22,500 nt of DNA from Tubiluchus corallicola (Eukaryota; Priapulida; Priapulimorpha; Priapulimorphida; Tubiluchidae). Below the pieces are notes generated by a model. It made no database searches, had not been told where the DNA came from, and saw only the letters and a list, made by a program, of their open reading frames with translations. Location: positions 52,080-74,579 of the forward strand of contig JAQGDQ010000936.1 of NCBI GenBank assembly GCA_030141605.1, in the 5' to 3' direction. The translations under genes and the position numbers were made by a program. This document shows positions 8,439 through 18,061 of the stretch, piece after piece. Position 1 is the first letter of the stretch, and the number at the start of each line of letters is the position of its first letter.

Positions 8439-10365
8439 AATCATTGTTACATACTGCATTGTTCTCGTGTAACAATGGTTACAGGACTAGATTATGAATC
8501 ACTGTTACATACTGCATTGTTGTCGTGTAAGAATGGTTACAGGACTAGATTATGAATCATTGTTACATACTGCATTGTTGTCGTGTAAGAATGGTTACAG
8601 GACTAGATTATGAATCATTGTTACATACTGCATTGTTGTCGTGTAACAATGGTTACAGGACTAGATTATGAATCATTGTTACATACTGCATTGTTGTCGT
8701 GTAAGAATGGTTACAGGACTAGATTATGAATCATTGTTACATACTGCATTGTTGTCGTGTAAGAATGGTTACAGGACTAGATTATGAATCATTGTTACAT
8801 ACTGCATTGTTGTCGTGTATGAATGGTTACAGGACTAGATTATGAATCATTGTTACATACTGCATTGTTGTCGTGTATGAATGGTTACAGGACTAGATTA
8901 TGAATCATTGTTACATACTGCATTGTTGTCGTGTAACAATGGTCACAGGACTAGATTATGAATCATTGTTACATACTGCATTGTTGTCGTGTAAGAATGG
9001 TCACAGGACTAGATTATGAATCATTGTTACATACTGCATTGTTGTCGTGTATGAATGGTCACAGGACTAGATTATGAATCATTGTTACATACTGCATTGT
9101 TGTGGTGTAAGAATGGTTACAGGACTAGATTATGAATCATTGTTACATACTGCATTGTTGTCGTGTAAGAATGGTTACAGGACTAGATTATGAATCATTG
9201 TTACATACTGCATTGTGTCGTGTAAGAATGGTCACAGGACTAGATTATGAATCATTGTTACATACTGCATTGTTGTCGTGTAAGAATGGTCCAACAAAAT
9301 CATTGTTACATACTGCATTGTTGTCGTGTAAGAATGGTTACAGGACTAGATTATGAATCATTGTTACATACTGCATTGTTGTCGTGTAGAATGGTTACAG
9401 GACTAATTAGAATCATGTTACATACTGCATTGTTGTCGTGTAAGAATGGTTACAGGACTAGATTATGAATCATTGTTACATACTGCATTGTTGTCGTGTA
9501 AGAATGGTCACAGGACTAGATTATGAATCATTGTTATACTGCATTGTTGTCGTGTAAGAATGGTTACAGGACTAGATTATGAATCATTGTTACATACTGC
9601 ATTGTTGTCGTGTAGAATGGTTACAGGACTAGATTATGAATCATTGTTACATACTGCATTGTTGTCGTGTAAGAATGGTTACAGGACTAGATTATGAATC
9701 ATTGTTACATACTGCATTGTTGTCGTGTAAGAATGGTCACAGGACTAGATTATGAATCATTGTTACATACTGCATTGTTGTTGTGTAAGAATGGTTACAG
9801 GACTAGATTATGAATCATTGTTACATACTGCATTGTTGTCGTGTAAGAATGGTTACAGGACTAGATTATGAATCACTGTTACATACTGCATTGTTGTCGT
9901 GTAAGAATGGTTACAGGACTAGATTATGAATCATTGTTACATACTGCATTGTTGTCGTGTAAGAATGGTTACAGGACTAGATTATGAATCATTGTTACAT
10001 ACTGCATTGTTGTCGTGTAAGAATGGTTACAGGACTAGATTATGAATCATTGTTACATACTGCATTGTTGTCGTGTAACAATGGTTACAGGACTAGATTA
10101 TGAATCATTGTTACATACTGCATTGTGTCGTGTAAGAATGGTCACAGGACTAGATTATGAATCATTGTTACATACTGCATTGTTGTCGTGTAAGAATGGT
10201 CGCAGGACTAGATTATGAATCATTGTTACATACTGCATTGTTGTCGTGTAAGAATGGTTACAGGACTAGATTATGAATCATTGTTACATACTGCATTGTT
10301 GTCGTGTAAGAATGGTTACAGGACTAGATTATGAATCATTGTTACATACTGCATTGTTGTCGTGT
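8437..10365 (+). repeat. 58-bp minisatellite, about 33 copies
   Basis: The unit starts TGAATCATTGTTACATACTG and ends GGTTACAGGACTAGATTA, 58 bp in all. Copies are highly alike. Variants include GTAACAATGG, GTAAGAATGG and GTATGAATGG at one site, and GGTCACAGG for GGTTACAGG. A few units near 9290 and 9385-9420 carry deletions. In the GTAACAATG variant the unit holds a perfect 9-bp inverted repeat (CATTGTTAC / GTAACAATG). Short frames inside are repeat by-products. Confidence 0.95.
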
Positions 10366-10790
10366 TTATTCATTCGACTGCATTTGTGCATCTTGGGTAA
10401 CTGTTAGCAAATGGCGGACTGGAAAATTATTGTTTGTTTTTAGCAATTAGTGCGTATTAATGGCCTCATTTTATTTTTTTACAATATTAATCAAGTTCTG
10501 AATGTTGGCACATTTTTTAAGACGTCTTTAGTATGTAGTACCTTGAATGCATTAAAGTTTTGTATTGAGTGAATGTAAAGTCTCGTATCGCCTGTTTTAA
10601 GATAGAAAATTATGTTTTAAAAAGTTTCATTCTTAGATCATTGCGCCTTAATACATATTTGGTTTAATTTTGTTATTTTTTTATCATTCGATTGTATGAA
10701 GAGACTGTAGATTGTCTTCCATTGTTTGACAGCGTGTGCAAACAACAATGACAGCAGTTTCTTTTGTTGACTCACTGTTTACTTGTGTGT
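10366..10790. other. Unique AT-rich spacer, no gene seen
   Basis: The sequence after the 58-bp array is non-repetitive and AT-rich with stops in all frames. No RNA gene or transposon end was recognised. Confidence 0.4.
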
Positions 10791-10794
10791 CCGT

Positions 10795-11008
10795 GACAGC
10801 GTGGACATACTTCACTTATCATGTATGAATGACAGTGACTAGTGACAGATTAAGTGAAATGACAGTCGCTAGAAAAATGTTTTTTGAAAACTTGTGGGTT
10901 TATGACGGTTTGGATACACTTCACTCATCACGTTTGAATGACAGTGACTAATGACAGATCTTTTTACGCGTAATGACAGTCTTTGAGAACAGTTTTGAAA
11001 AATACAGT
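10795..11008 (+). repeat. Two-copy direct repeat, period about 109 bp, with ATGACAGT boxes
   Basis: CTTCACT and GAATGACAGTGACTA occur at 10810/10827 and again at 10919/10936, both 109 bp apart. Each half also carries a GTGACAGAT or ATGACAGAT box and a later AATGACAGTC box (spacing 114 bp) before TTTTGAAAA. The sequence is unrelated to the following 109-bp fold-back repeat, although the period is the same. Confidence 0.7.
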
Positions 11009-11046
11009 CTCTGCTTCAAATATTTTTTGTTAGTAAAATAATTAGT

Positions 11047-12060
11047 TGCACCTGTAATTAAACCAAAGACATTAAAAATAGGTTAAATCGACACTTTTTA
11101 CGGTTTATCGAACAAACTGGATGGATCGAGGAACAACTAACAGCTCTATTAAATGCCAACCTGTCATTAAACCATTGACATTAAAAATAGGTCAAATCAA
11201 CACTTTTTACGGTTTATCGAACAAACCGGATGGATCAAGGAATAACTAACAGCTCTACTGAATGCAAACCTGTCATTAAACCAATGACATTAAAAATAGG
11301 TCAAATCAACACTTTTTATGGTTTATCGGTTGTAACACAAGCTCTGTTGTAATTAATAGCATCTTCGTCGTACAATGATTCAAGCTTTTTCTGTTTTACA
11401 CCTCTTACTTGCTGTTGCACGAATTGGCCGTTGTAATTAAAGCACTTCTCTGTGCGCTAATTGCCTCTGTCTGTTAGAAGAAGGGAAATAATATCATAAT
11501 TTTGCTGCGTTTTTCTACGGAGACTCATAACGAAGCATAAACCGGACATTAACATTCCTAAATCGACGAAAAGACGTTGGCGAATGTTTTAACGTAGCTG
11601 TAATTAAGCTGTGGGGAATTACAGGCTAGTAATTATTCTGGTGCCTGGATGGTTCTGCTAGATTTTAACTGAAGAATTGCTTTAGATTGTAGGCAAATTT
11701 GTTATCTGACCTTATGGCATGCTTACACGTGTGTTTGGAGCTGTTAGTTATTCCTTGATGCATCCGGCTTGTTCGATAAACCGTAAAAAGTGTTGATTTG
11801 ACGTAATTTTAATGTTATTGGTTTAGTGACAGGTTTGCATTCAGCAGAACCGTTTGTTATTTCTTGATGCATCCGGTTTGTTTGATAAACCGTAAAAAGT
11901 GTTGAATTGACCTATTTTTAATGTCATTGGTTAAATGACAGGTTGGCATTCAACAGAACCCTTAGTTATTCCTTAATCAATCCAGTTTATTCGACAAACC
12001 GTAAAAAGTGTTGATTTGACCTATTTTTAATGTTCTTGGCTTAATGGCAGGTTGGCATTC
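11047..12060. repeat. Fold-back structure: 109-bp tandem repeats in opposite orientation
   Basis: The left arm (11047-11333) has about 2.6 units, marked by GACATTAAAAATAGG at 11068, 11177 and 11286, each 109 bp apart. The right arm (11737-12060) has about 3 units in reverse complement, marked by CGTAAAAAGTGTTGA at 11782, 11891 and 12000, again 109 bp apart. A spacer of about 400 bp separates the arms. A single strand could fold into a stem of more than 250 bp. This resembles fold-back transposons, whose long terminal repeats are themselves tandem arrays, but no target duplication or transposase is visible. Confidence 0.8.
11334..11736. other. Central spacer of the fold-back structure
   Basis: This DNA lies between the opposing 109-bp arrays. 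It is not repetitive, apart from several TGTAATTAA motifs (about 11347, 11433, 11599). No coding frame or transposase signature was found. Confidence 0.45.
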
Positions 12061-12151
12061 AAAGCTCTCTTGGTAGATATAAACGGCCACATCGTCGTTG
12101 AAACGTTTCGTGTGAACGCACCCTTAGAAATTCATCACATTCGGTAGTTAA

Positions 12152-12358
12152 TTACATTGGGGCTAAATATTCGCAGTTTTTGTATGTAACAGTTTTGTGC
12201 CATAAACTGAAAAATTTTGATATTTCTGTAAATACATTGTGTTGTGTAATAATATTGCTCAGGGCGTATAACAATGAATCTTGCTGTTTCTGTGGTCTTC
12301 CTTCCATTAAGACTATCATGGTGGCATCAAAAGCAAATTTTATTTGACTTAATTGCAT
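12152..12358 (-). other. Minus-strand open frame, 68 codons, unrecognised
   Basis: An ATG-initiated frame reads from 12358 to 12152 and encodes a peptide starting MQLSQIKFAFDATMIV. No domain is recognised. The hAT-like MITE starts two bases upstream. If that element and one target copy are ignored, the frame stays open for about 20 more codons to an ATG near 12900. A chance frame is the more likely reading. Confidence 0.2.
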
Positions 12359-12359
12359 T

Positions 12360-12865
12360 CAGTGATGAGAATTTTCCGCAGATACGCGGAATTCCGAGTT
12401 TTTGAAGACCAGTAGTGCCATTTTTGTAAATCGCGTAAATGCGTTGAGAAAATTTTTACGGACCCAGTACATTATTTCACAAGCTGACCGCTAGTTGGCA
12501 GGCCGTCACTTTGTTTACATCACGTACATCAGTGTAACCACGTGTATATCTCTATGTATAAAAATATAGAATCAATTGTGTGGAGTTATTTGAGTCAATT
12601 GCAGACAGTTTTTATATACTATTGCATAGGAGTGGCCAGTATTTAGGTGTTTTTGAGACAATTAGGTATCATGTATCCTTGATAGTTGGATATTTTAAAT
12701 TATGCATGAAACAAGGTAATTGATATTTTAAGTCCACTTAGAGGCTCTCTATGGTCACAAAATTGCTGGCTCTAAGGGGTCCCCTTGAACCCCCATGGGG
12801 CCTACGCAGCCCCTAAACCCTCGGCCTGTTTCAGAGTTTTTTGCAATTTGTCATTCTCATCCCTG
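12360..12865. mobile_element. hAT-like MITE, TIR CAGNGATGAGAAT
   Basis: The left end CAGTGATGAGAAT (12360) and the inverted right end CAGGGATGAGAAT (to 12865) agree at 12 of 13 bases and span 506 bp. The 8 bp outside are ATTGCATT on the left and GATGCATT on the right, alike at 6 of 8, as expected for an aged hAT 8-bp target duplication. The interior includes a TCCGCAGATACGCGGAATTC near-palindrome and a C-rich stretch at 12775-12830. There is no transposase frame. Confidence 0.7.
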
Positions 12866-12873
12866 GATGCATT

Positions 12874-13130
12874 GTTGTCGCGATTTTATTAGTAGTAAAA
12901 ATGTACATTTGTTGTTTCGCTTTTAATTTTTATTAGTTCATTTTTTTATAGCAGTTTGTCATCGACGTATCAAAACATTCGTATGTGTCTTGTAAAAAGT
13001 GCATAATATTTGATGTGTGTTTGTGATTTCCTGTGTTTGAGAATAAACAGATAAGATATTGTACTAGTAGCTTTAATTGTTTCTCAATAGTAATAGTGTT
13101 CGTACCATCCCTCTGTGTCAGGTGGGAAGC
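12874..13130. other. AT-rich spacer before the 27-bp array
   Basis: The segment is AT-rich. Just before the array, 13107-13121 reads CCATCCCTCTGTGTCAG, a plausible splice-acceptor-like tract ending in CAG. Nothing else is recognised. Confidence 0.35.
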
Positions 13131-13133
13131 CAT

Positions 13134-14900
13134 GTCACTTGGAGCAGCTATGAAGCCGAACTATTTGCACACAGCAATGAAGCCGCACCACTTGCACACA
13201 GTAATGAAGCTGCACGGCTTGCAAGCAGCAATGAAGCCGCACCACTTGCATGCAGTGATGAAGCTGCACCACTTGCATGCAGCAATGAAGCTGCACCACT
13301 TGCACACATCAATGAAGCTGCACCACTTACACGCAGCAATGAAGCCGCACCACTTACACGCAGCAATGAAGCTGCACCACTTGCACACATCAATGAAGCC
13401 GCACCACTTGCAAGCAGCAATGAAGCCGCACCACTTGCACACAGCATTGAAGCTGCACCACTTGCACACAGCAATGAAGCTGCACCACTTGCACACAGCA
13501 ATGAAGCCATGTCACTTGCACACATCAATGAAGCTGCACCACTTGCACACATCAATGAAGCTGCACCACTTGCACACAGCAATGAAGCTGCACCACTTAC
13601 ATGCAGCAATGAAGCTGCACCACTTGCACACAGCAATGAAGCTGCACCACTTACACACAGCAATGAAGCTGCACCACTTGCACACATCAATGAAGCTGCA
13701 CCACTTGCACACAGCAATGAAGCTGCACCACTTACATGCAGCAATGAAGCTGCACCACTTGTACACAACAATGAAGGTGCACCACTTGCACACAACAATG
13801 AAGGTGCACCACTTGCACACAGCAATGAAGCCATGTCACTTGCACGCAGCAATGAAGCTGCACCACTTGTACACAGCAATGAAGCTGCACCACTTGTACA
13901 CAGCAATGAAGCTGCACTACTTGCAAGCAGCAATGAAGCTGCACCACTTACACGCAGCAATGAAGCCGCACCACTTACACGCAGCAATGAAGCTGCACCA
14001 CTTGCACACATCAATGAAGCCGCACCACTTGCAAGCAGCAATGAAGCCGCACCACTTGCACGCAGCAATGAAGCTGCACCACTTGCACACATCAATGAAG
14101 CTGCACCACTTGCACACAGCAATGAAGCCATGTCACTTGCACGCATCAATGAAGCTGCACCACTTGCACACATCAATGAAGCTGCACCACTTGCACACAG
14201 CAATGAAGCTGCACCACTTACATGCAGCAATGAAGCTGCACCACTTACATGCAGCAATGAAGCTGCACCACTTACACACAGCAATGAAGCCACACCACTT
14301 GCACACAACAATGAAGCCACATTACTTAAATGCAGCAATGAAGCTGCACCACTTGCACGCAGCAATGAAGCTGCACCACTTACACGCAGCAATGAAGCTG
14401 CACCACTTACACGCAGCAATGAAGCTGCACCACTTACACGCAGCAATGAAGCTGCACCACTTGCACGCAGCAATGAAGCTGCACCACTTGCACACAGCAA
14501 TGAAGCTGCATCACTTGCAAGCAGTAATGAAGCTGCACCACTTGCACACAGCAATAAAGCTGCACCACTTACATGCAGCAATGAAGCCACATCACTTGGA
14601 AGCAGCAATGAAGCTGCACCACTTACACGCAGCAATGAAGCTGCACCACTTGCGTGCAGCAATGAAGCCGCACCACTTGTATGCAGCAATGAAGCTGCAC
14701 CACTTGTATGCAGCAATGAAGCTGCACTACTTGCACACAGCAATGAAGCTTCACCACTTACACGCAGCAATGAAGCTGCACCACTTACAAGCAGCAATGA
14801 AGCCGTACTGCTTGCCTAGAACAATGAAGGTGCACCACTTGTACACAACAATGAAGGTGCACCACTTGCACACAATAAAGGAGCTGTACCAGTTACAGCG
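13134..14900 (+). repeat. 27-bp minisatellite, about 65 copies, open in several frames
   Basis: The unit begins ATGAAGCTGCACCACTTGCA and ends CACAGCA. It has 27 bp, or nine codons, with no stop in most frames. Variation sits at a few sites: GCTG/GCCG, CTTGCA/CTTACA, CACA/CACG/CATG/CAAG, and CAGCA/CATCA. Blocks of several units recur (for example 13310-13420 resembles 13935-14090), so higher-order duplication occurred. One plus frame from ATG 13132 to the TGA at 14902-14904 reads Met-Lys-Leu-His-His-Leu-His-Thr-Ala nonamers; another reads Asn-Glu-Ala-Ala-Pro-Leu-Ala-His-Ser. An AATAAA lies at 14947. Substitutions do not clearly favour any one frame, so a protein is possible but not supported. 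Confidence 0.93.
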
Positions 14901-14946
14901 ATGAAGCTATAACTTGCTGCCATGAAACCATGCAACTGTTTCTTCA

Positions 14947-14952
14947 AATAAA
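14947..14952 (+). promoter_or_regulatory. Possible polyadenylation signal after the 27-bp array
   Basis: AATAAA lies about 43 bp after the stop codon of the longest plus-strand repeat frame and is followed by a T-rich GTATTTTTACTGTTTC. The motif is frequent by chance in AT-rich DNA. It matters only if the 27-bp array is transcribed. Confidence 0.25.
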
Positions 14953-15122
14953 TGTATTTTTACTGTTTCAAAAATAGAAGCATTTTTTCCAAAATAAGCA
15001 AAGCTGTTCTGCACTTTTTAACTACGCCGGCATGCCTACAATGAAACATGATTGTTCTTCAATTTACACTTTAAGATTATTAAATTTGGTTCCAGCTGTG
15101 AAAAGATTGGTGTTAGCCAAAT

Positions 15123-15130
15123 ACCTAATT
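15123..15130 (+). repeat. 8-bp target site duplication of the hAT MITE (left)
   Basis: ACCTAATT directly precedes the element and is matched by ACCTAATC at 15632-15639 directly after it (7 of 8 bases). Eight bases is the standard hAT target length. Confidence 0.85.
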
Positions 15131-15631
15131 CAGGGGTGTGTAAATTATCTGACTAGCAGGGCCACATTAAACTATCCCGCAATTCCTGTGGGCCACAGGC
15201 AGTTTGATCAAGGAGCCAAGTACAGAAAGGCCTAATAACGATTTTCTTGCATCCGACCCACGTACATCATTACTACTACACTCAAGAAACTATTTTAGAA
15301 GTTATTAAAATTTATATTACAAACCATATATTTCTACTTTCAGGACAGATAGTGGTAATTTCATTACAATGCATATTAGTAATGTGTATCACACAGTCTG
15401 TGTAGTACAGTCACATTAAGCTACAACCGTCTTGTAAGGGTTAATGGCATCCGATGTAGTAGAAAAAACTACCGGCACTATCTTTGGGATCGTGGCACGG
15501 ACTTCAGCTGGATACACTCAATTAATCGCCCGGGCTGCACTTTCATTAGGTTGACAAATCTCTTCGCGGGGCCGCACAAATTCTCTCGACGGGCCGCAAG
15601 TGACCCGCGGGCCGCAATTTGTACACCCCTG
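15131..15631. mobile_element. hAT-superfamily MITE, TIR CAGGGGTGTNNAAATT
   Basis: The left end CAGGGGTGTGTAAATT and the inverted right end CAGGGGTGTACAAATT differ at two of 16 positions and bound 501 bp. Next to the ends lie GGGCCACA on the left and GGGCCGCAA plus repeated GGGCCGCA motifs on the right (15571, 15594, 15610), a pattern known for hAT elements of the Charlie type. The 8-bp flanks match at 7 of 8. There is no transposase, so the element depended on an autonomous relative. It sits inside an otherwise continuous open frame. Confidence 0.88.
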
Positions 15632-15833
15632 ACCTAATCGATGCAGTACTAATAGATACTATGAATAGAATAGTTAATCGATTAGACAAGGGCTCATTCA
15701 ACGAAGGTGCTGCTCCATACGATCGTCATGCTTTGATTTCATGCCTCAATAATATTCTTAATAAGCTGGGACTAAATTTACTGTAAGAACTAATTGACGT
15801 TGATGGCCATGACGCAGCTGACGTTACAACAAT

Positions 15834-15843
15834 GCGCATGCGC
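15834..15843. promoter_or_regulatory. GCGCATGCGC palindrome (NRF-1-type site)
   Basis: The 10-bp palindrome matches the core of the NRF-1 (Erect wing in flies) binding consensus YGCGCAYGCGCR. A second copy lies at 20373. In CpG-poor DNA such a site is uncommon, but function is unproven and no start site is evident here. Confidence 0.3.
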
Positions 15844-15978
15844 GAGTTTAATTAATAAACACCGACAAAAGATTCACTAAATTTTATCTTTACGGCGAGA
15901 GCAATTTGTCATAATTACTCTTAATTACTTTTTACAGGAATACAGGAATTTTGGATGTGAAATTACCACAGCTAATTA

Positions 15979-16448
15979 CAGTCAACCTCGAATATAAGGC
16001 ACACTCGCTTATAAGGGACCACCAACACCGGTCCCGATTTTTCGTAACGTTTTTCCTACGTAAGAATCTTCGTATATAAGGTACTCGAATATAAGGGAAA
16101 ATCGGTTATAAGAGACGACATCTTCAAGCCCCGCGTGATAGAAACCCAGGTAAATTACCTCGCGTATAAGGGACCCTATGATCAAAGCGAAATTGACCGA
16201 TTTTTAACCTCAATTTTTCACAAACTCGGCCTTCGAACAGCTCGGTTTCCACGGTCACATACATCTCGCATCACTGAAGGAGCTTCCTACATACCGTCTG
16301 CACTGAATGTGCAGCAATAATCCATAAAAATACGGGTAAAAGTACAGAAAAGTACAGAGCTAGATACACCCTCGGTCTAACTCAACTTCGGCTATAAGGG
16401 ACGGTTTTTTTCCGGTCCGGAGGTGTCCCTTATATCGGAGTTTGACTG
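15979..16448. mobile_element. Pogo/Tigger-like MITE, about 470 bp, near full length
   Basis: The left end, preceded by TA, reads CAGTCAACCTCGAATATAAG. The inverted right end reads CAGTCAAACTCCGATATAAG. The two are alike at 17 of 20 bases. Related CTCGNNTATAAGGGA boxes recur inside (16004, 16078, 16160, 16386). The right flank is TC, not TA, so that side has decayed. The frame at 16135-16320 shows no transposase features. A second copy at 2617 carries the expanded 15-bp array. Confidence 0.8.
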
Positions 16449-16779
16449 TCGTTTGAATTCAGTTTTGCAACTTTCTTTGTCAGATTTTCATTTCTTATTT
16501 AAACTTTGGCATCTTTTAGTTGATAAAGCTTTCGATCTTACGTTTTTAAACCAGTTTTTTAGTTTTAAGTAAATAATTTATTTGTCTCTAAATTTTCACA
16601 ACATAAAGATAAACAAAAGCATTAAATATAATAAAAAAGGAACGAGACCGTGTGGAAAAATAACCAATGGTCAGCAGGTCAGCCATTCCTAACTGAGTTT
16701 AAAAAAAATTAAGTAACCTGTCAAGCAGGCATACACAAAAAATATTTATCAAAAATTTAAAAACAAAAAAAAACTTCAT
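16449..16779. other. AT-rich spacer, no gene seen
   Basis: AT-rich non-repetitive DNA separates the MITE from the hairpin at 16780. No open frame, RNA gene or transposon end was identified. Confidence 0.4.
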
Positions 16780-16879
16780 AAGTGTTTCATAAGTAGAACC
16801 ACATTGACAATTGGGTGATACTAGCGACCCATCGTAATTATCCGCCAATTGTCAATGTGGTTGTACTTATGAAACACTT
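16780..16879. repeat. Long hairpin: 35-bp arms, 30-nt loop, one mismatch
   Basis: The left arm 16780-16814 begins AAGTGTTTCATAAGTA and ends ACATTGACAATTGG. The right arm 16845-16879 is its reverse complement except for one G/C difference in the middle. The loop is 16815-16844. Such a stem could come from a MITE that lost its interior, or fold as an RNA hairpin. The right arm is the seed sequence found once in each of the 173-bp repeats that follow. Confidence 0.9.
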
Positions 16880-17655
16880 GGTCATTACTTAATAAGCTGC
16901 CCTCTTTACCACCAGACCAGACACGATTTATTTACAAATCTCTGCCCTCTTTTGTCAGCTTAAATTATGATTTCTACCTTAGAAAAAGTAAAAATTACAG
17001 CAGGTAGCTGGTATCACCTAGTTGTCAATGTGGTTCTGCTTATGAAACAGTTGGTCATTACTTAATTAGCTGCCCTCTTTACCACCAGACCAGACACGAC
17101 TTATTTACAAATCTCTGCACTCTTTTGTCAGCATAATTATGATTTATACCTTAGAAAATGTAAAAATTACAGCAGGTAGTTGAGTTGATATCACCTAGTT
17201 GTCAATGTGGTTTTGCTTATGAAACAGTTGGTCATTACTTAATAAGCTGGCCTCTTTACCATCAGACCAGACACGACTTATTTACAAATCTCTGCCCTCT
17301 TTTGTCAGCTTATTTATGATTTCTACCTTAGAAAATGTAAAAATTACGGCAGGTAGCTGGTATCAACTAGTTGTCAATGTGGTTCTACGTATGAAACAGT
17401 TGGTCAGTACTTAGTTACCTGCCCTCTTTACCACCAGACCAGACACGACTTATTTACAAATCTCTGCCCTCTTTTGTCAGCATAATTATGATTTCTACCT
17501 TAGAAAATGTAAAAATTACGGCAGGTAGCTAGTATCAACTAGTTGTCAATGTGGTTCTACTTATGAAACAGTTGGTCATTACTTAATTAGCTGCCCTCTT
17601 TACCACCAGGCCGGACACGACTTATTTACAAATCTCTGCCCTCTTTTGTTAGCTA
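16845..17655 (+). repeat. 173-bp tandem repeat carrying a hairpin arm, 5 copies
   Basis: TTGTCAATGTGGTT occurs at about 16849, 17022, 17199, 17371 and 17542, spaced 171-177 bp. Each unit also contains GGTCATTACTTAAT, CTGCCCTCTTTACCACCAG, ACACGACTTATTTACAAATC and GATTTCTACCTTAGAAAATG. The first unit begins with the right arm of the hairpin, so the array appears to have grown from a sequence next to, or including, an inverted-repeat end. It is non-coding. Confidence 0.92.
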
Positions 17656-18061
17656 TTTACTCATTTTAATGAGAACAGTTTTTGCTCTTGTAAATCTATT
17701 TGTAAAACTACGTACTGAATTTCGAACGCCATAACTTTGTTATTTCAATTCTAATTTTACAGCTTCCACCATAATGATCCGAAGCGTTAAGAGTTTCAAT
17801 AAAGAATTTCCTGTGAACCGATGAGCTTAAACTTGATTATTTGCTTTACAGTGTTGCCGTGCAGCTGTTTAATCTTTTATAAACACAAATTTTCCTCCCG
17901 CTGTTAATGGTAGGCGTTTAAATTTTGGAAGAAGTTTGGACTAGTTTGAACGTTCTATCAGCTGTGAAGTGGTGAATAATATTGATTCAGTAATCTCAGT
18001 TGATACTCGACTGTTGAATACGTCCAAAGTATTTATACGATTTCTGCTTATACAGAACGGT
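17656..18061. other. AT-rich spacer, nothing recognised
   Basis: The sequence is non-repetitive apart from its right edge, which joins the inverted MITE segment at 18062. No gene was found on either strand. Confidence 0.4.

Larger units (their letters stand above)
14976..15786 (+). pseudogene. Unrecognised open frame split by a hAT MITE
   Basis: The frame is open from just after a TAG near 14973, has ATG at 15032 and 15041, and enters the hAT element at 15131. If the element and one copy of its target duplication are disregarded, the reading frame continues in phase at 15637 (ATC GAT GCA) and runs to TAA at 15784-15786. The two parts add up to about 100 open codons, about 82 from the first ATG. 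Recognisable stretches include VPAVKRLVLAKYL before, and IDTMNRIVNRLDKGSFNEG and NNILNKLGLNLL after. I do not recognise the protein. An AATAAA at 15854 lies 68 bp after the stop. It may be an exon or small gene broken by the insertion, or a chance frame. Confidence 0.45.

Noticed and set aside
7949-8446. Target duplication around the CAGGGTTCCCAC element
   Set aside because: The 8-bp flanks CATGTTAA and AATCATTG do not match, so none is claimed.
8437-10365. Regular 58-bp array as a CRISPR locus
   Set aside because: The whole unit is conserved, with no variable spacers between repeats, and the context is eukaryotic.
13148-14797. Minus-strand frames with SGAASLL and CKWCSFI repeats
   Set aside because: They are shadows of the 27-bp unit on the opposite strand; no independent evidence supports them.
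16135-16320. 61-codon frame inside the pogo-like MITE as a transposase remnant
   Set aside because: No DDE, CENP-B-type DNA-binding or helix-turn-helix features could be seen, and the element is far too short for an autonomous copy.
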